A stretch of 64,000 nucleotides of DNA from Methanothrix sp. (GCF_016706325.1 NZ_JADJJX010000002.1:124001-188000), one strand, 5' to 3'; counted from the stretch's first letter, positions 9,427 through 18,534 are shown. Made by a program: numbers and translations. Notes: generated from the letters alone by a model not told the origin.

Positions 9427-9915
9427 TCAGACTCCGCTCAGATATTCACCGACGGCCCTTCCACTCAGATACTCGCCGACTTCCCTTCCACTTTGGGATT
9501 TCTCGTACAATCTATCGATATCTGCATCTGAAAGCATGTTCATATCATTGGTGCTTACTTTCATGCCCGATGATCCATCGATCTCGTGTACAATGCCTTT
9601 TGAGGGGACGGTTTTGTTGGTAATAAGAACTGGCTTGCTCAGGTCTATTGGAGCGTCCATCTTATCGTCCATCTTGTTCATCAGCATAGCTGGATCTTCT
9701 CCGAAGTTGGCCCTCACCCAGGCGTTGTACAGGTCAACCTTGGCATTGAAGCCATTGATATCCTTTCCATCAAGGGCAAGCTGGTAGGCCTGGCCCATCT
9801 CAAAGCCTCTCTTTAAGCCCTCCATGGCTCCAATCTGCCAATCAGTATATTCTGCGGCCACTGCCAGGCCTGCCAGACACAAAAGTATCGAAATATACAC
9901 CATTTTATTCTTCAT
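9427..9915 (-). CDS. Secreted hypothetical protein (162 residues)
   Basis: ATG at 9915 is preferred, with ggag 9 nt upstream; an in-frame TTG at 9921 is too close to it. Residues ~1-21 form a signal peptide (MVYISILLCLAGLAVAA followed by EYTDW). The mature part is acidic and helical, with conserved-looking YTDWQIGAMEGLKRGFEMG. It ends in a short duplication, GREVGEYLSG/GRAVGEYLSG. I do not recognise the family. It is the last of three co-oriented genes for secreted proteins (11060 to 9427), separated by 29 and 66 bases. Confidence 0.65.
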   Translation of the reverse strand: MKNKMVYISILLCLAGLAVAAEYTDWQIGAMEGLKRGFEMGQAYQLALDGKDINGFNAKVDLYNAWVRANFGEDPAMLMNKMDDKMDAPIDLSKPVLITNKTVPSKGIVHEIDGSSGMKVSTNDMNMLSDADIDRLYEKSQSGREVGEYLSGRAVGEYLSGV

Positions 9916-9944
9916 ACTCAATCACTCCTTTTTCCGGTAAGCAT

Positions 9945-10430
9945 CTATCTTAACACCGAGGGCAGTATGTAGCCCTTGCTCTCCCTCACAACTGGAGGTT
10001 CAACAGCCACATAACCATCTATGTAGAATGGCTCACTGGTGTAAGGATCCAGGTAGAAGTACTTCATCTCCCCTGTGTCGGGAATCTTGTAGGCATAGAT
10101 CGGATAACCCTTGAAGGGGTCGACTCCCACCTGAGCTATCCCGCCCTCAGTGGCATTAAAGCCTTTCCAGGTGTTAAATGGATCAGTTAAAAGCTCCCCA
10201 TCCACAAGCAGGCTTCCTTTGGGCGCCTTTCCCCAGCTCCAAAGGGTATCTTTCTCGCTCTTATTTTCTGTCGTTTTGTTCGATTGGAAATCATCTGCCT
10301 TCAGGCTTGCCAGTATAGTCCTGCCGGACTCTCCGCTCAGGCTCTGGTAGCTGCTGGCACTCTGGGCAGAGCAATCCCATAGCAATAGACAAGCTAATGC
10401 TATGACCATTACTGCCGATGCAGTCTTCAT
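9945..10430 (-). CDS. Secreted protein, paralogue of the next gene
   Basis: ATG at 10430 is chosen: it follows ggtggg at a normal distance and opens a signal peptide (MKTASAVMVIALACLLLWDC). A longer open frame to 10481 lacks such support. It shares with 10497-11060 a core LWSWG.APKGSL.VDGE, a tail of PxTGEPxY-like Tyr/Pro/Asp motifs (FYLDPYTSEPFYIDG) and the C-terminus YILPSVLR. The family is not recognised. It is probably extracellular. LWDC could act as a lipobox-like cysteine, but this is weak. Confidence 0.65.
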   Translation of the reverse strand: MKTASAVMVIALACLLLWDCSAQSASSYQSLSGESGRTILASLKADDFQSNKTTENKSEKDTLWSWGKAPKGSLLVDGELLTDPFNTWKGFNATEGGIAQVGVDPFKGYPIYAYKIPDTGEMKYFYLDPYTSEPFYIDGYVAVEPPVVRESKGYILPSVLR

Positions 10431-10496
10431 ACCGAACCCACCAACTAAAGGTTGTCTCCCGACGATAAAAGGCTTTCGCAAGGCAATTCTTTAATT

Positions 10497-11060
10497 TTAT
10501 CTGAGTATCGAAGGCAATCGATATTGTTCTTCCTGGATATAATGCCCGGAGAAAGGAGTGAAGCTAGCATATATCGGCTCGCCAGTCTCCGGATTGAAGT
10601 AAACATATACCAGTTTTCCGGTATTGGTATCCATATATGTATAGTAATGCTGCCCGGTGATCGGATCAATATAGGTTTTGACCTTCTCTCCCGTAGCCGG
10701 ATCGATATAGGAATAGGCTGGTATATCTCCATATGGATCGACAAGCGAATAGCCCAGCCAATCGCGGATAATGCTCAGGTTCTTCAATCTGTACTTTGGA
10801 TCGCCTACGATATTGCCGTCCACAATCAGGCTGCCTTTGGGCGCGCCTCCCCAGCTCCAGATATTTTGATTGCCCTCTTTTTCCTCTGTCTCCTCTATCT
10901 CCTGAGCATTCGAGGCTTTAAAACTGCTCAGGACATTTCTGCCGTAGTCTCCGCCAACGTTCTGAAAGCCGTCTCTCTCCTCAGCAAGAGCGCTTCCGGC
11001 CAAGAGGCATGCTATAAGCATTGCTGGTAATGCCATTGAAGCTGCAGATGCAGTTCTCAT
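10497..11060 (-). CDS. Secreted protein with YxDPxTG repeats
   Basis: This is a 187-residue protein with an N-terminal signal peptide (MALPAMLIACLLAGSALA|EERDG). A charged stretch (EIEETEEKEGNQN) is followed by IWSWGGAPKGSLIVDGN. Four short repeats follow: YIDPATGEKV, YIDPITGQHY, YMDTNTGKLV and YFNPETGEPI. It ends YRLPSILR, as in its neighbour. The pair arose by duplication. Repeats of this kind suggest a beta-rich extracellular or envelope role (inference). Confidence 0.65.
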   Translation of the reverse strand: MRTASAASMALPAMLIACLLAGSALAEERDGFQNVGGDYGRNVLSSFKASNAQEIEETEEKEGNQNIWSWGGAPKGSLIVDGNIVGDPKYRLKNLSIIRDWLGYSLVDPYGDIPAYSYIDPATGEKVKTYIDPITGQHYYTYMDTNTGKLVYVYFNPETGEPIYASFTPFSGHYIQEEQYRLPSILR

Positions 11061-11198
11061 ACTGACCCCATTGGCACTGGAAGGGCTCAGGGCAATAAAA
11101 AGCTTTCGAGTTCATCCTGTTTTTGTGCAGGGGGAATGATGACCGTTCTTTTCATATGCATGGCGACAATACTCATTTATCTGTTCATCTGACGAGAG

Positions 11199-12578
11199 GT
11201 GAGAATTATTATCATCCATCAGTTCTTCGTCCCTGGCATCGCCCATAGCTCCTACCTTGTCGCTGGAGATAATGCCTGTGCAGTCATCGACCCGGAGCGC
11301 AACATCCTCCCATACCTTGATTCTGCCCGGAGGATGGGCCTTAAGATCACCCATATCCTGGAGACGCACCTGCATGCAGACTTCATATCAGGCCATCTCG
11401 ACCTGGCGGAGGCCACTGGTGCCAGGATATATGTTCCCGCATCCGGCAATTGTGCTTTTCCTCACCAACCTTTAAAGGAGGGTGATTCTATCAGTTTGGA
11501 GGATATAGCCTTCTCAGTTATCGAGACCCCAGGCCATACCCCAGAGCACATCTGCTACATTGCCGCCGACATGAGCAGGGCAGATGCTCCCGTCTCTCTC
11601 TTTTGTGGTGACACCCTCTTCGTGGGGGACGTGGGAAGGCCGGACCTCTTTCCCGGGAGGGCAGATGAGCTTGCCAGGGCCCTTTATCATAGTCTGCAGG
11701 AGAAGATCCTCACCCTTCCCGACCACTGCGAGGTCTATCCAGCTCATGGCATGGGATCGCTCTGCGGACGCTCGATGAGCGCGAAGAGGAGCAGTACCAT
11801 TGGCTATGAGAGAAGGTACAATTATGCCCTGCAGATGCAGGATATCCAGGAGTTCGTGCACTCCTTAACCTCGAATATGCCTGCTGCTCCGGACCATTTC
11901 GCTCGCTGCTCTGAGATCAACCGGGTGGGCCCCAGGCTCATGAAAAGCCTATCATCTCCTCAGCCTATGGGCCCGAAGGCCTTCTTTGATAGCACCAGAT
12001 CTGAAAGAACGGCCGTTTTGGATCTTCGAAGCTATCCGGCATTCTCCGGCCTGCACATCCCTGGATCCTGGAATATCGATCTTGCCGGCAGCTTCGCAAC
12101 CCATGCAGGCTGGGTCATGCCTCCTGAGAGGGATATCTTCTTGGTGGTTGAAGTGAATGAGCAGGTGGAGGAGGCCGTAGTTCAGTTGCGCCGCGTAGGT
12201 CTGGACAACGTATCAGCATTCCTGGAAGGAGGCCTGCTGGCCTGGGGAGCAAACGCCCTGCCAGTAGATAGCGTTCCAGTAGTAACCCCTCAGAAGGCAG
12301 TTGATATGGTGGCAGCAGAAGATGCGGCGATCATCGATGTCCGGTCATTTGATGAGATGACCGATGATTGCGTCAGAGGCTCGATTCAGATCCCCTGGCA
12401 TGACCTCAGGACCAGGCATAGGGAGCTATCCAGAGATGGAAAGTACATTTTGATGTGCAAAGGGGGGCGAAGGGCGAGCATCGCTTCCAGCATTCTCAAG
12501 ATGAACGGGTTTGCAAATGTCTACAATATGGCCGGCGGCTTTGCTGCATACCAGAAGCTGGGAATCTGCACCCTCTGA
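11199..12578 (+). CDS. MBL-fold persulfide dioxygenase-like protein fused to two rhodanese domains
   Basis: This is a 459-residue protein with a GTG start. Residues 1-~245 form a metallo-beta-lactamase fold of the ETHE1/persulfide-dioxygenase type (THLHADFISGH, TPGHTPEHICY, CGDTLFVGDVGRPDL, YPAHGMGSLCG). The canonical H-x-H-x-D-H has Phe in place of the last His, as is common in this fusion family. A first rhodanese domain (~265-355) has no cysteine in its active loop (VVEVNEQ). The second (~365-455) keeps the catalytic loop CKGGRRAS. The likely role is sulfane-sulfur oxidation or transfer in the cytoplasm. Its substrate cannot be read from sequence. Confidence 0.85.
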   Translation: MRIIIIHQFFVPGIAHSSYLVAGDNACAVIDPERNILPYLDSARRMGLKITHILETHLHADFISGHLDLAEATGARIYVPASGNCAFPHQPLKEGDSISLEDIAFSVIETPGHTPEHICYIAADMSRADAPVSLFCGDTLFVGDVGRPDLFPGRADELARALYHSLQEKILTLPDHCEVYPAHGMGSLCGRSMSAKRSSTIGYERRYNYALQMQDIQEFVHSLTSNMPAAPDHFARCSEINRVGPRLMKSLSSPQPMGPKAFFDSTRSERTAVLDLRSYPAFSGLHIPGSWNIDLAGSFATHAGWVMPPERDIFLVVEVNEQVEEAVVQLRRVGLDNVSAFLEGGLLAWGANALPVDSVPVVTPQKAVDMVAAEDAAIIDVRSFDEMTDDCVRGSIQIPWHDLRTRHRELSRDGKYILMCKGGRRASIASSILKMNGFANVYNMAGGFAAYQKLGICTL

Positions 12579-12680
12579 GCAGGCTGGCTTAGCTTCCTGT
12601 CTCTGGGGGGCGGAGAGAGCAGCGGGAAGACTCCCTATGGGTGACAATTATGTAACAGGCAGCCATTAATAGTTCCTGTA

Positions 12681-12782
12681 GCCATCGAATTCATGTAGCC
12701 ATCAAATTCATATAATCATCAAATTCATATAATCATCGAATTCATGTAGGCATCAAATTCATATAATCATCGAATTCATGTA
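12681..12782. repeat. Six tandem 17-bp units between genes
   Basis: The unit is gccatcgaattcatgta, with alternating variants atcatcaaattcatata. Six units are contiguous. The array lies in the 230-bp spacer in front of the CDF transporter, ending 26 bases before its start. No hairpin or coding function is evident. Confidence 0.85.
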
Positions 12783-12808
12783 GCTATTCACAATTCACGG
12801 AAGCGATC

Positions 12809-13798
12809 ATGGAAGACGGTGTTGAAAAAAGAGACAAGCGCAAGAGGAATGTAGCTCTTCTTTCTGTTTTTTCCAATACGAGCCTGGTTTTTCTTAAGAT
12901 CACCATCGGGACGATGATGGGCTCTGTCTCCGTCATCTCCGAGGCGATCCACTCCGGGATGGATCTGATGGCCGCAGTCATCGCTTTCTTTGCCATCAGG
13001 ACATCGGCCAAGCCGGCTGATGAGGATCATCCCTTTGGGCACGGAAAGATAGAGAATATCTCCGGGATTATAGAGGCATTGCTGATCCTCCTTGCCGCCG
13101 GCTGGATAATCTATGAGGCAGCAGGAAAGCTGAGGAGCCCTCAGCCTTTATCTGAGCCGGTTTGGGGAGTGGCAGTCATGCTGTTCTCAGTTGCAATCAA
13201 CATGCTCGTATCTCACAGGCTCTTCGTGGTGGGAGAAGAGACGGACTCCATTGCCCTGAAGGCCGATGCCTGGCACCTGAGGGCAGATGTTTATACCTCA
13301 TTGGGAGTACTGATAGGCCTCCTGATCATTCTTCTGGGAGGTTATATCTCGCCCGGAACGAATCTGCAATGGGTAGATCCTGTCGCGGCGATATTGGTAG
13401 CACTGCATATCGCCCGTACCTCATATCATCTGATCATTGAATCAGCCCAGGACCTCATTGACCTCGGCCTTCCTGATGATGAGGTGGAGGAGATAAGAGG
13501 GCACATAGCCGCTTTTGCGCCCACAGTGAGAGGGGTCCACAGGCTGCGCACAAGAAAAGCGGGAGGAGACAGGTTCGTCGATTTTCATCTCCGGGTGGAT
13601 GCCGCCATGTCCGTGGATGAGGCCCATCGCATTACCGATATGATCGCATGCTCCATCAAGCAGCATTATCCGGGGACTACAGTCACCATCCATATTGAGC
13701 CCTGCAATTGTGCCATGGCGAACGCGGGATCATGTGGTTGCCTGCTCTCAGATGAGGCAAGGCAAGAGATCTGCTCTAAAGCCGGGAGAAAGATATAA
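12809..13798 (+). CDS. Cation diffusion facilitator (CDF) family metal exporter
   Basis: This is a 329-residue protein with about six transmembrane helices in residues 20-215 and a cytoplasmic C-terminal domain. Metal-site motifs are visible: SEAIHSGMD in helix 2, DHPFGHGKIEN after it, and HLRADVYTS in helix 5 (HxxxD-type sites typical of Zn/Fe/Co exporters). The C-terminal domain carries HIEPCNC and then CGC, an extra cysteine/histidine cluster that may sense metal. It is followed 16 bases later by a universal stress protein gene. Metal specificity is not certain. Confidence 0.9.
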   Translation: MEDGVEKRDKRKRNVALLSVFSNTSLVFLKITIGTMMGSVSVISEAIHSGMDLMAAVIAFFAIRTSAKPADEDHPFGHGKIENISGIIEALLILLAAGWIIYEAAGKLRSPQPLSEPVWGVAVMLFSVAINMLVSHRLFVVGEETDSIALKADAWHLRADVYTSLGVLIGLLIILLGGYISPGTNLQWVDPVAAILVALHIARTSYHLIIESAQDLIDLGLPDDEVEEIRGHIAAFAPTVRGVHRLRTRKAGGDRFVDFHLRVDAAMSVDEAHRITDMIACSIKQHYPGTTVTIHIEPCNCAMANAGSCGCLLSDEARQEICSKAGRKI

Positions 13799-13814
13799 TC
13801 AGGAGGTTCATGAT

Positions 13815-14285
13815 ATGTTCAAGAAGATAATGATTGCTTCCGATGGATCGGAGACGAGCATGAGGGCTGCTGAGCTGGCAGTTGAGCTGGCCAGGCTCTC
13901 TGAAGGCTCCATCACTGTGATTTATGTGGTGGATATCCACCGGCTGGCCAGCCTTCCTGGATATACTTCATTTCCCAGCATAAGCGGCAGGCTGATGGAA
14001 CTCATGCTCAAAGAGAGCGAGCAGGCCACTGCCGAGGTGGGGGAAATGGCATGGGATGCAGGAGTGCCTTTCAGACGGATAGTTGCTGAGGGAGAGCCAA
14101 GTGATGAGATACTGAAAGGAGCCTATGAATCCGGCTCGGATCTTCTGGTTGTGGGCAGAATTGGCCGCAGTGGTCTGGAGAAGATAATGCTTGGTTCTGT
14201 GGCGGAGAAGGTGGTGCGCCATTCCAAAGTTCCTGTTCTCATTGTCCCGGCATTGAGTAGATGGCAGAATAGATTGCAGAATTGA
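13815..14285 (+). CDS. Universal stress protein (UspA family)
   Basis: This is a 156-residue, one-domain Usp. The ATG at 13815 is fixed by aggagg at 13801-13806. The N-terminus IMIASDGSETSMRAAELAVELA and the ATP-binding signature GRIGRSGLEKIMLGSVAEKV are complete, so nucleotide binding is expected. It probably shares a transcript with the CDF gene just upstream. A second Usp gene lies at 26630-27067. Confidence 0.9.
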   Translation: MFKKIMIASDGSETSMRAAELAVELARLSEGSITVIYVVDIHRLASLPGYTSFPSISGRLMELMLKESEQATAEVGEMAWDAGVPFRRIVAEGEPSDEILKGAYESGSDLLVVGRIGRSGLEKIMLGSVAEKVVRHSKVPVLIVPALSRWQNRLQN

Positions 14286-14380
14286 TGACAGAATTATAGC
14301 AGAATGATGACGGAATTATAGCAGAATTGATGACAGAATTATAGCAGAATGATGACGGAGTAGATGGCAGAATTGATGAC
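14275..14380. repeat. Tandem gcagaattgatgacagaatta repeats
   Basis: About four imperfect units of ~28-29 bp (gcagaat-gatgac-gaattata) begin at the stop of the Usp gene and continue into the spacer. The rest of the spacer to 14657 includes a possible TATA (ttcttatataatc, 14411-14423) and no gene. Confidence 0.75.
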
Positions 14381-14657
14381 AAATTACATGCGATTTATTA
14401 GGTAATAGGAATTCTTATATAATCTCCGCACATAATTGACGGCAACGGATAAGAAGATCTCATAACCGCTATGAGACTGAGTACAGAAGATAACAGATTC
14501 ACTGGTTCAGGATAGAAGAAAACCAGATGATTTTCATAAGAATCAGCCATAGCCGGTTCGGATCGATCACAGACTTCTTGGCCGCAGGCCTGCGTTTCAT
14601 GCTCTCAAAAAAAAGGAAGAAGAAACGCAAGTGATTGAACCTCAGGGGAGAAAGGCG

Positions 14658-16124
14658 ATGCCGGAAAAGAGAGATAAGAAGCTGACTACCAGTGTCGGCG
14701 CTCCAGTGGCCGACAACCAGAATGTAATGACTGCAGGAATCCGCGGGCCGATGCTTCTCCAGGATGTATGGTTCCTGGAGAAGCTCGCTCACTTCGACCG
14801 GGAGGTGATCCCGGAGAGGAGAATGCATGCCAAAGGCTCAGGCGCTTATGGCACATTCACTGTCACCCATGACATAACCAGGTATACCAAGGCCAGGGTA
14901 TTCTCAGAGATCGGAAAGAAGACCGATCTTTTTGCCCGCTTCTCCACAGTGGCTGGCGAGAGGGGGGCTGCAGATGCTGAGAGGGACATCCGTGGATTTG
15001 CTGTTAAGTTCTACACTGAAGAGGGAAACTGGGACCTGGTAGGAAACAACACTCCTGTTTTCTTCCTCAGAGATCCTCTTAAGTTCCCCGATCTGAACCA
15101 CGCTATAAAGCGCGATCCAAGGACTGGCATGCGCAGTGCCGCGAGCAATTGGGACTTCTGGAGCTCCCTTCCCGAGGCCCTGCATCAGGTGACTATCACC
15201 ATGAGCGACCGGGGTATCCCCTACTCCTTCCGCCATATGCATGGATTCGGCAGCCATACCTTCAGCATGATCAATGCCAAGAACGAGCGGGTCTGGGTTA
15301 AGTTCCACTGGATCACCCAGCAGGGCATCAAGAACCTGACCGATGAGGAGGCAGAAGCTGTGATAGCCAAGGATCGGGAGAGCCATCAACGAGATCTGTA
15401 TGAGAGCATCGAGAGGGGCGAGTACCCCCGCTGGAAGCTGTTCATCCAGGTGATGACTGAGAAGGAGGCGGAGACAGTTCCCTATCATCCCTTCGACCTG
15501 ACAAAGGTCTGGTATCATGGCGACTATCCCCTCATCGAGGTGGGGGTGATGGAGCTGAACCGCAACCCCGAGAATTTCTTCGCCGAGGTGGAGCAGGCGG
15601 CATTCAATCCAGCAAACATAGTTCCAGGAATAGGCTTCTCTCCGGACAGGATGCTGCATGGAAGGCTGTTTTCCTATGGCGATGCCCAGCGCTACCGCTT
15701 GGGTGTGAACCATCATCTGATCCCAGTCAACCGGGCCCGCTGCCCCACCAATGTATATCACCGGGATGGATTGATGAGGGTGGACGACAATCAGGGAGGC
15801 ATCATAGCATATGAGCCAAATAGCTTCGGCGAGTGGCAGGAGCAGCCAGAGCACCGTGAGCCGCCTTTGAAGCTTGAAGGGGCAGCCTATCACTATGATT
15901 TCCGGGAGGATGATGATGATTACTACACCCAGCCCGGGAAGCTCTTCCGCCTGATGAAGCCGGAGCAGCAGCAGGCGCTGTTTGAAAACACAGCTCGCTC
16001 AATGGGAGATGCACCCAGGATGATCAAGATCCGCCATATAGGAAACTGCTATAAGGCCGATCCAGCATATGGCGAGGGCGTGGCCAAGGCCCTTGGAATA
16101 CCCATGAGCGAGGTCTCCGAGTAG
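14658..16124 (+). CDS. Monofunctional haem catalase
   Basis: This is a 488-residue small-subunit catalase that dismutates hydrogen peroxide. The ATG at 14658 has aggggag 7 nt upstream; a GTG at 14631 lies in frame but has no such site. Visible active-site motifs are the distal His region (FDREVIPERRMHAKGSGAYG), the distal Asn (VGNNTPVFFLRDPLKFPD) and the proximal tyrosine signature (RLFSYGDAQRYRLGVNHH). Catalase in a strict anaerobe, beside rubrerythrin, indicates an oxygen-defence unit. Confidence 0.95.
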   Translation: MPEKRDKKLTTSVGAPVADNQNVMTAGIRGPMLLQDVWFLEKLAHFDREVIPERRMHAKGSGAYGTFTVTHDITRYTKARVFSEIGKKTDLFARFSTVAGERGAADAERDIRGFAVKFYTEEGNWDLVGNNTPVFFLRDPLKFPDLNHAIKRDPRTGMRSAASNWDFWSSLPEALHQVTITMSDRGIPYSFRHMHGFGSHTFSMINAKNERVWVKFHWITQQGIKNLTDEEAEAVIAKDRESHQRDLYESIERGEYPRWKLFIQVMTEKEAETVPYHPFDLTKVWYHGDYPLIEVGVMELNRNPENFFAEVEQAAFNPANIVPGIGFSPDRMLHGRLFSYGDAQRYRLGVNHHLIPVNRARCPTNVYHRDGLMRVDDNQGGIIAYEPNSFGEWQEQPEHREPPLKLEGAAYHYDFREDDDDYYTQPGKLFRLMKPEQQQALFENTARSMGDAPRMIKIRHIGNCYKADPAYGEGVAKALGIPMSEVSE

Positions 16125-16179
16125 ACATCTCCGAGCAAGACAGCACTAATTGGATTTGATATTAATAGGAAGTGAGAGA

Positions 16180-16755
16180 TTGAAGAGCATTAAAGGCACA
16201 CAGACTGAGAAGAACCTGTTGCTCTCCTTTGCTGGAGAATCGCAGGCCAGGAACAGATACTCCTACTTTGGCTCCCAGGCCAAGAAAGAGGGTTACGAGC
16301 AGATAGCTGCTGTATTCCTGGATACAGCGGATAACGAGAAGGAGCATGCCAAGGTCTTCTTCAAGCTGCTGGAAGGAGGAGATCTGGAGATCAATGGCGC
16401 CTTTCCGGCAGGAGTGATCGGGGATACAAAAACCAACCTCCTGCAAGCAGCTGAGGGGGAGAAGTACGAGAATACCGAGATGTATCCCGAGTTCGCGGCC
16501 GTGGCAGACAAGGAAGGCTTTCCCCACATCGCTGAGAAGTTCAGAAATATCTGCAAGGTGGAGAAGGGCCATGAGGACCGATACCGGGCTCTGCTGAAGA
16601 ATGTGGAAGAGGGCAAGGTCTTCAAAAAGGATACGAGCGTGGTCTGGAGATGCCGCAATTGCGGATACATTCATGAGGGGCCTGAGGCTCCAGATGAGTG
16701 TCCGGCATGCGAGCATGAGCAGGCCTACTTCGAGCTGATGGCCAGGAACTACTGA
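16180..16755 (+). CDS. rbr: Rubrerythrin
   Basis: This is a 191-residue peroxide-reducing diiron protein. TTG at 16180 is preferred because aggaagtgagag precedes it, and the protein then begins LKSIKGTQTEKNLL as in the family. The ferritin-like domain carries the ligands E..ARNRY.YF, EKEHAKVFFK, ENTEMYPEFA and VEKGHEDRY. A C-terminal rubredoxin domain has CRNCGYIHEG and CPACEHEQAYFEL. The gene lies 55 bases behind catalase, so the two probably act and are expressed together. Confidence 0.93.
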   Translation: MKSIKGTQTEKNLLLSFAGESQARNRYSYFGSQAKKEGYEQIAAVFLDTADNEKEHAKVFFKLLEGGDLEINGAFPAGVIGDTKTNLLQAAEGEKYENTEMYPEFAAVADKEGFPHIAEKFRNICKVEKGHEDRYRALLKNVEEGKVFKKDTSVVWRCRNCGYIHEGPEAPDECPACEHEQAYFELMARNY

Positions 16756-16904
16756 GCCGTTGGGCTGGAAGGGTGGAGGGGCTGGCATGTCCTCCCTCCA
16801 TCCATCAAACCTCTGTTAATCATTATTGTGTCATATTCTGTCACCTCGAAAGCATCGAGCCAAAACGCTTTATACACAGAGCCAAAAGCAGGCCGGTGAT
16901 CATC

Positions 16905-17294
16905 ATGGCTGAACTCACTGGCACACCAGGAAAAATTGAGCTTAAATTTCACTCAGGCAATGGTATCGAGGAGTTCGAGCAGAAATTCGCCCTCACCAAT
17001 ACCGAGGCGGCTGCCTTTTTTAAAGAACTTGCCGAGGAGATCGAGGCGGGCGGAGAGGTCTCTGTGAGGTATGGCAGCATTGATATCTCCATCAATCCCG
17101 AGCCCCCGATCGATGTTGAGGTGGAGTGTGAGAAGGATGGGCTTGAGATTGAGATAAAGCTCAAGGCCAGAAGAGAAGAAGAGAAAGGAGAGAAGAGAGA
17201 GAAAGAAGAGAAGGAAGAGAAGGGGGAGGAAGAAGAGAAGGGGGAGAAGGAAGAAAAAGAAGAGAAAGAAGAATCATCTCCCGGAAGGGCCTGA
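16905..17294 (+). CDS. Amphi-Trp domain protein with a Glu/Lys-rich tail
   Basis: This is a 129-residue protein from ATG 16905. Residues ~25-82 match the small amphi-Trp domain (TEAAAFFKELAEEIEAGGEV, then INPEPPIDVEVECEKDGLEI). The domain has no established enzymatic role. The tail, ~45 residues of only E, K, G and R, is low complexity (purine-only DNA at 17168-17275) and probably disordered. A purine-rich tail of this kind can vary in length by slippage. Confidence 0.7.
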   Translation: MAELTGTPGKIELKFHSGNGIEEFEQKFALTNTEAAAFFKELAEEIEAGGEVSVRYGSIDISINPEPPIDVEVECEKDGLEIEIKLKARREEEKGEKREKEEKEEKGEEEEKGEKEEKEEKEESSPGRA

Positions 17295-17395
17295 GGAATG
17301 GTTCTCATTATCTCATAAAGATTTAAAAAGAGATTAGATCTAGTTAGATCGGTTTAGATCGAGTTAAATAAATTAAAGTAGATCAAGGACCTATC

Positions 17396-18115
17396 TCAAA
17401 CCGGTCCCACTTTAACCTCATTCATCCCGTGCTGAACGGCCTTTACACCCCTTCCCGCTTTGGCCTTCATATTCATGCTCTGGTCAAACAGGTTGCCATT
17501 TGGATCCATGATCTGACCGACATTGCTTCCCATCTGGTTCACCGGGGCATTGCTCCAACCCATTTGCACCATTCCCGCCATCTGCTGGTTGACCTGGTTG
17601 TAAGAGCCGGAGATATAGGCGGTATTGCTCATCGTCTGATTGGTATCAGCGCAGCTTTGAGCATATGAAAGCAGCCCTTGCATCAGGGTATTGCCATCCC
17701 CGGTAATTGATCCGGTGTTCCAGCCGTTCTGAAATATGTTCTGTCCAATGGCGGTCTGAGAGACCTTCTGGCCGGCTGTGTTGTTATCTCCCAAGACAGC
17801 CAGGGCATTGGCCCCGCTCTGGGTTATTGATGAGCCACAGGCCTGCTGGGCTACCCCCTGGCGGACGGCATTATCGTCCCCCACCACCACAGCTGCATTG
17901 GCCCCGCTCTGAGTGATCTGGCTGCCATATGCGCTCTGGATCACTCCCTGGCTGATATGATTATTGTTCCCCCTCACCACGGCAGCATTGGCTGCGCTCT
18001 GGCTGATCTGGCCGCCGCTGGAGGTCATGCTTATTGCCTGTTTTACTGTGTTTCCTGCAGATGCTGCTGATACCATCAATAGCAGCACCGCTATAGTTGC
18101 CACTAGCTTTTTCAT
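17396..18115 (-). CDS. Secreted curlin-like repeat protein (putative amyloid subunit)
   Basis: This is a 239-residue protein with a clear signal peptide (MKKLVATIAVLLLMVSAASA). Residues ~35-155 consist of 30-residue repeats of the form QSxANAAxVxGxNNxxxQGxxQSA, e.g. ITQSGANAAVVVGDDN. This is the Gln/Asn/Ser ladder pattern (S-x5-Q-x4-N-x5-Q) known from curli CsgA/CsgB. The C-terminal ~80 residues are Met/Asn/Gln rich. A beta-solenoid fibre subunit exposed outside the cell is the best guess. No csgE/F/G-like export genes are near. The gene is transcribed convergently with the amphi-Trp gene. Confidence 0.7.
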   Translation of the reverse strand: MKKLVATIAVLLLMVSAASAGNTVKQAISMTSSGGQISQSAANAAVVRGNNNHISQGVIQSAYGSQITQSGANAAVVVGDDNAVRQGVAQQACGSSITQSGANALAVLGDNNTAGQKVSQTAIGQNIFQNGWNTGSITGDGNTLMQGLLSYAQSCADTNQTMSNTAYISGSYNQVNQQMAGMVQMGWSNAPVNQMGSNVGQIMDPNGNLFDQSMNMKAKAGRGVKAVQHGMNEVKVGPV

Positions 18116-18534
18116 CTTCTCTTACCCCACTCAAACATACTGGCTACCAATTCCAGTAGCAGCTTATTCAGATGGCTGCATCATGTGGAAAGCAGCCTAT
18201 CCGGATCGGGCAGAGGGCAGGAGGATATCACCCGCCACCCGATCTATGCGGCATCATATCCCCACTCTCTTTGCCGCCAAATCCCCTTCTCCTCAGGGAG
18301 ATAAAGCTTTATTTTTCATATTGCCCTGATATTGGACTGATCTGAGGCAGGCTTGAGACATATGAGACCAATCTGGACGAAAATATGGTGAGATGACAAA
18401 AGGATTGCTCTGAGGCTGGCCAATCTCAGCAGAGATCCAAAAGCCGATCCGATGATTACTGCTTGAGAATCGACCCGCCTGTGACCAGCACCCCATAAAA
18501 AAACATAAGTACATTCAAATGATAAGTATTATAC
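18116..18534. other. Intergenic region between divergent genes
   Basis: These 419 bases hold no supported gene. They must contain promoters for the curlin-like gene (leftward) and the membrane protein (rightward). An AT-rich cataaaaaaacataag stretch at 18493-18509 is a possible TATA for the latter, whose ATG follows only ~25-40 bases later, which suggests a very short leader. Confidence 0.4.

Noticed and set aside
14904..15893. 329-codon minus-strand frame opposite catalase
   Set aside because: It lies wholly inside the strongly supported catalase gene and has no family match.
16949..17308. Ser/Phe-rich minus-strand frame opposite the amphi-Trp gene
   Set aside because: It is the reverse reading of a purine-only GAA/GAG stretch that encodes the Glu/Lys tail.
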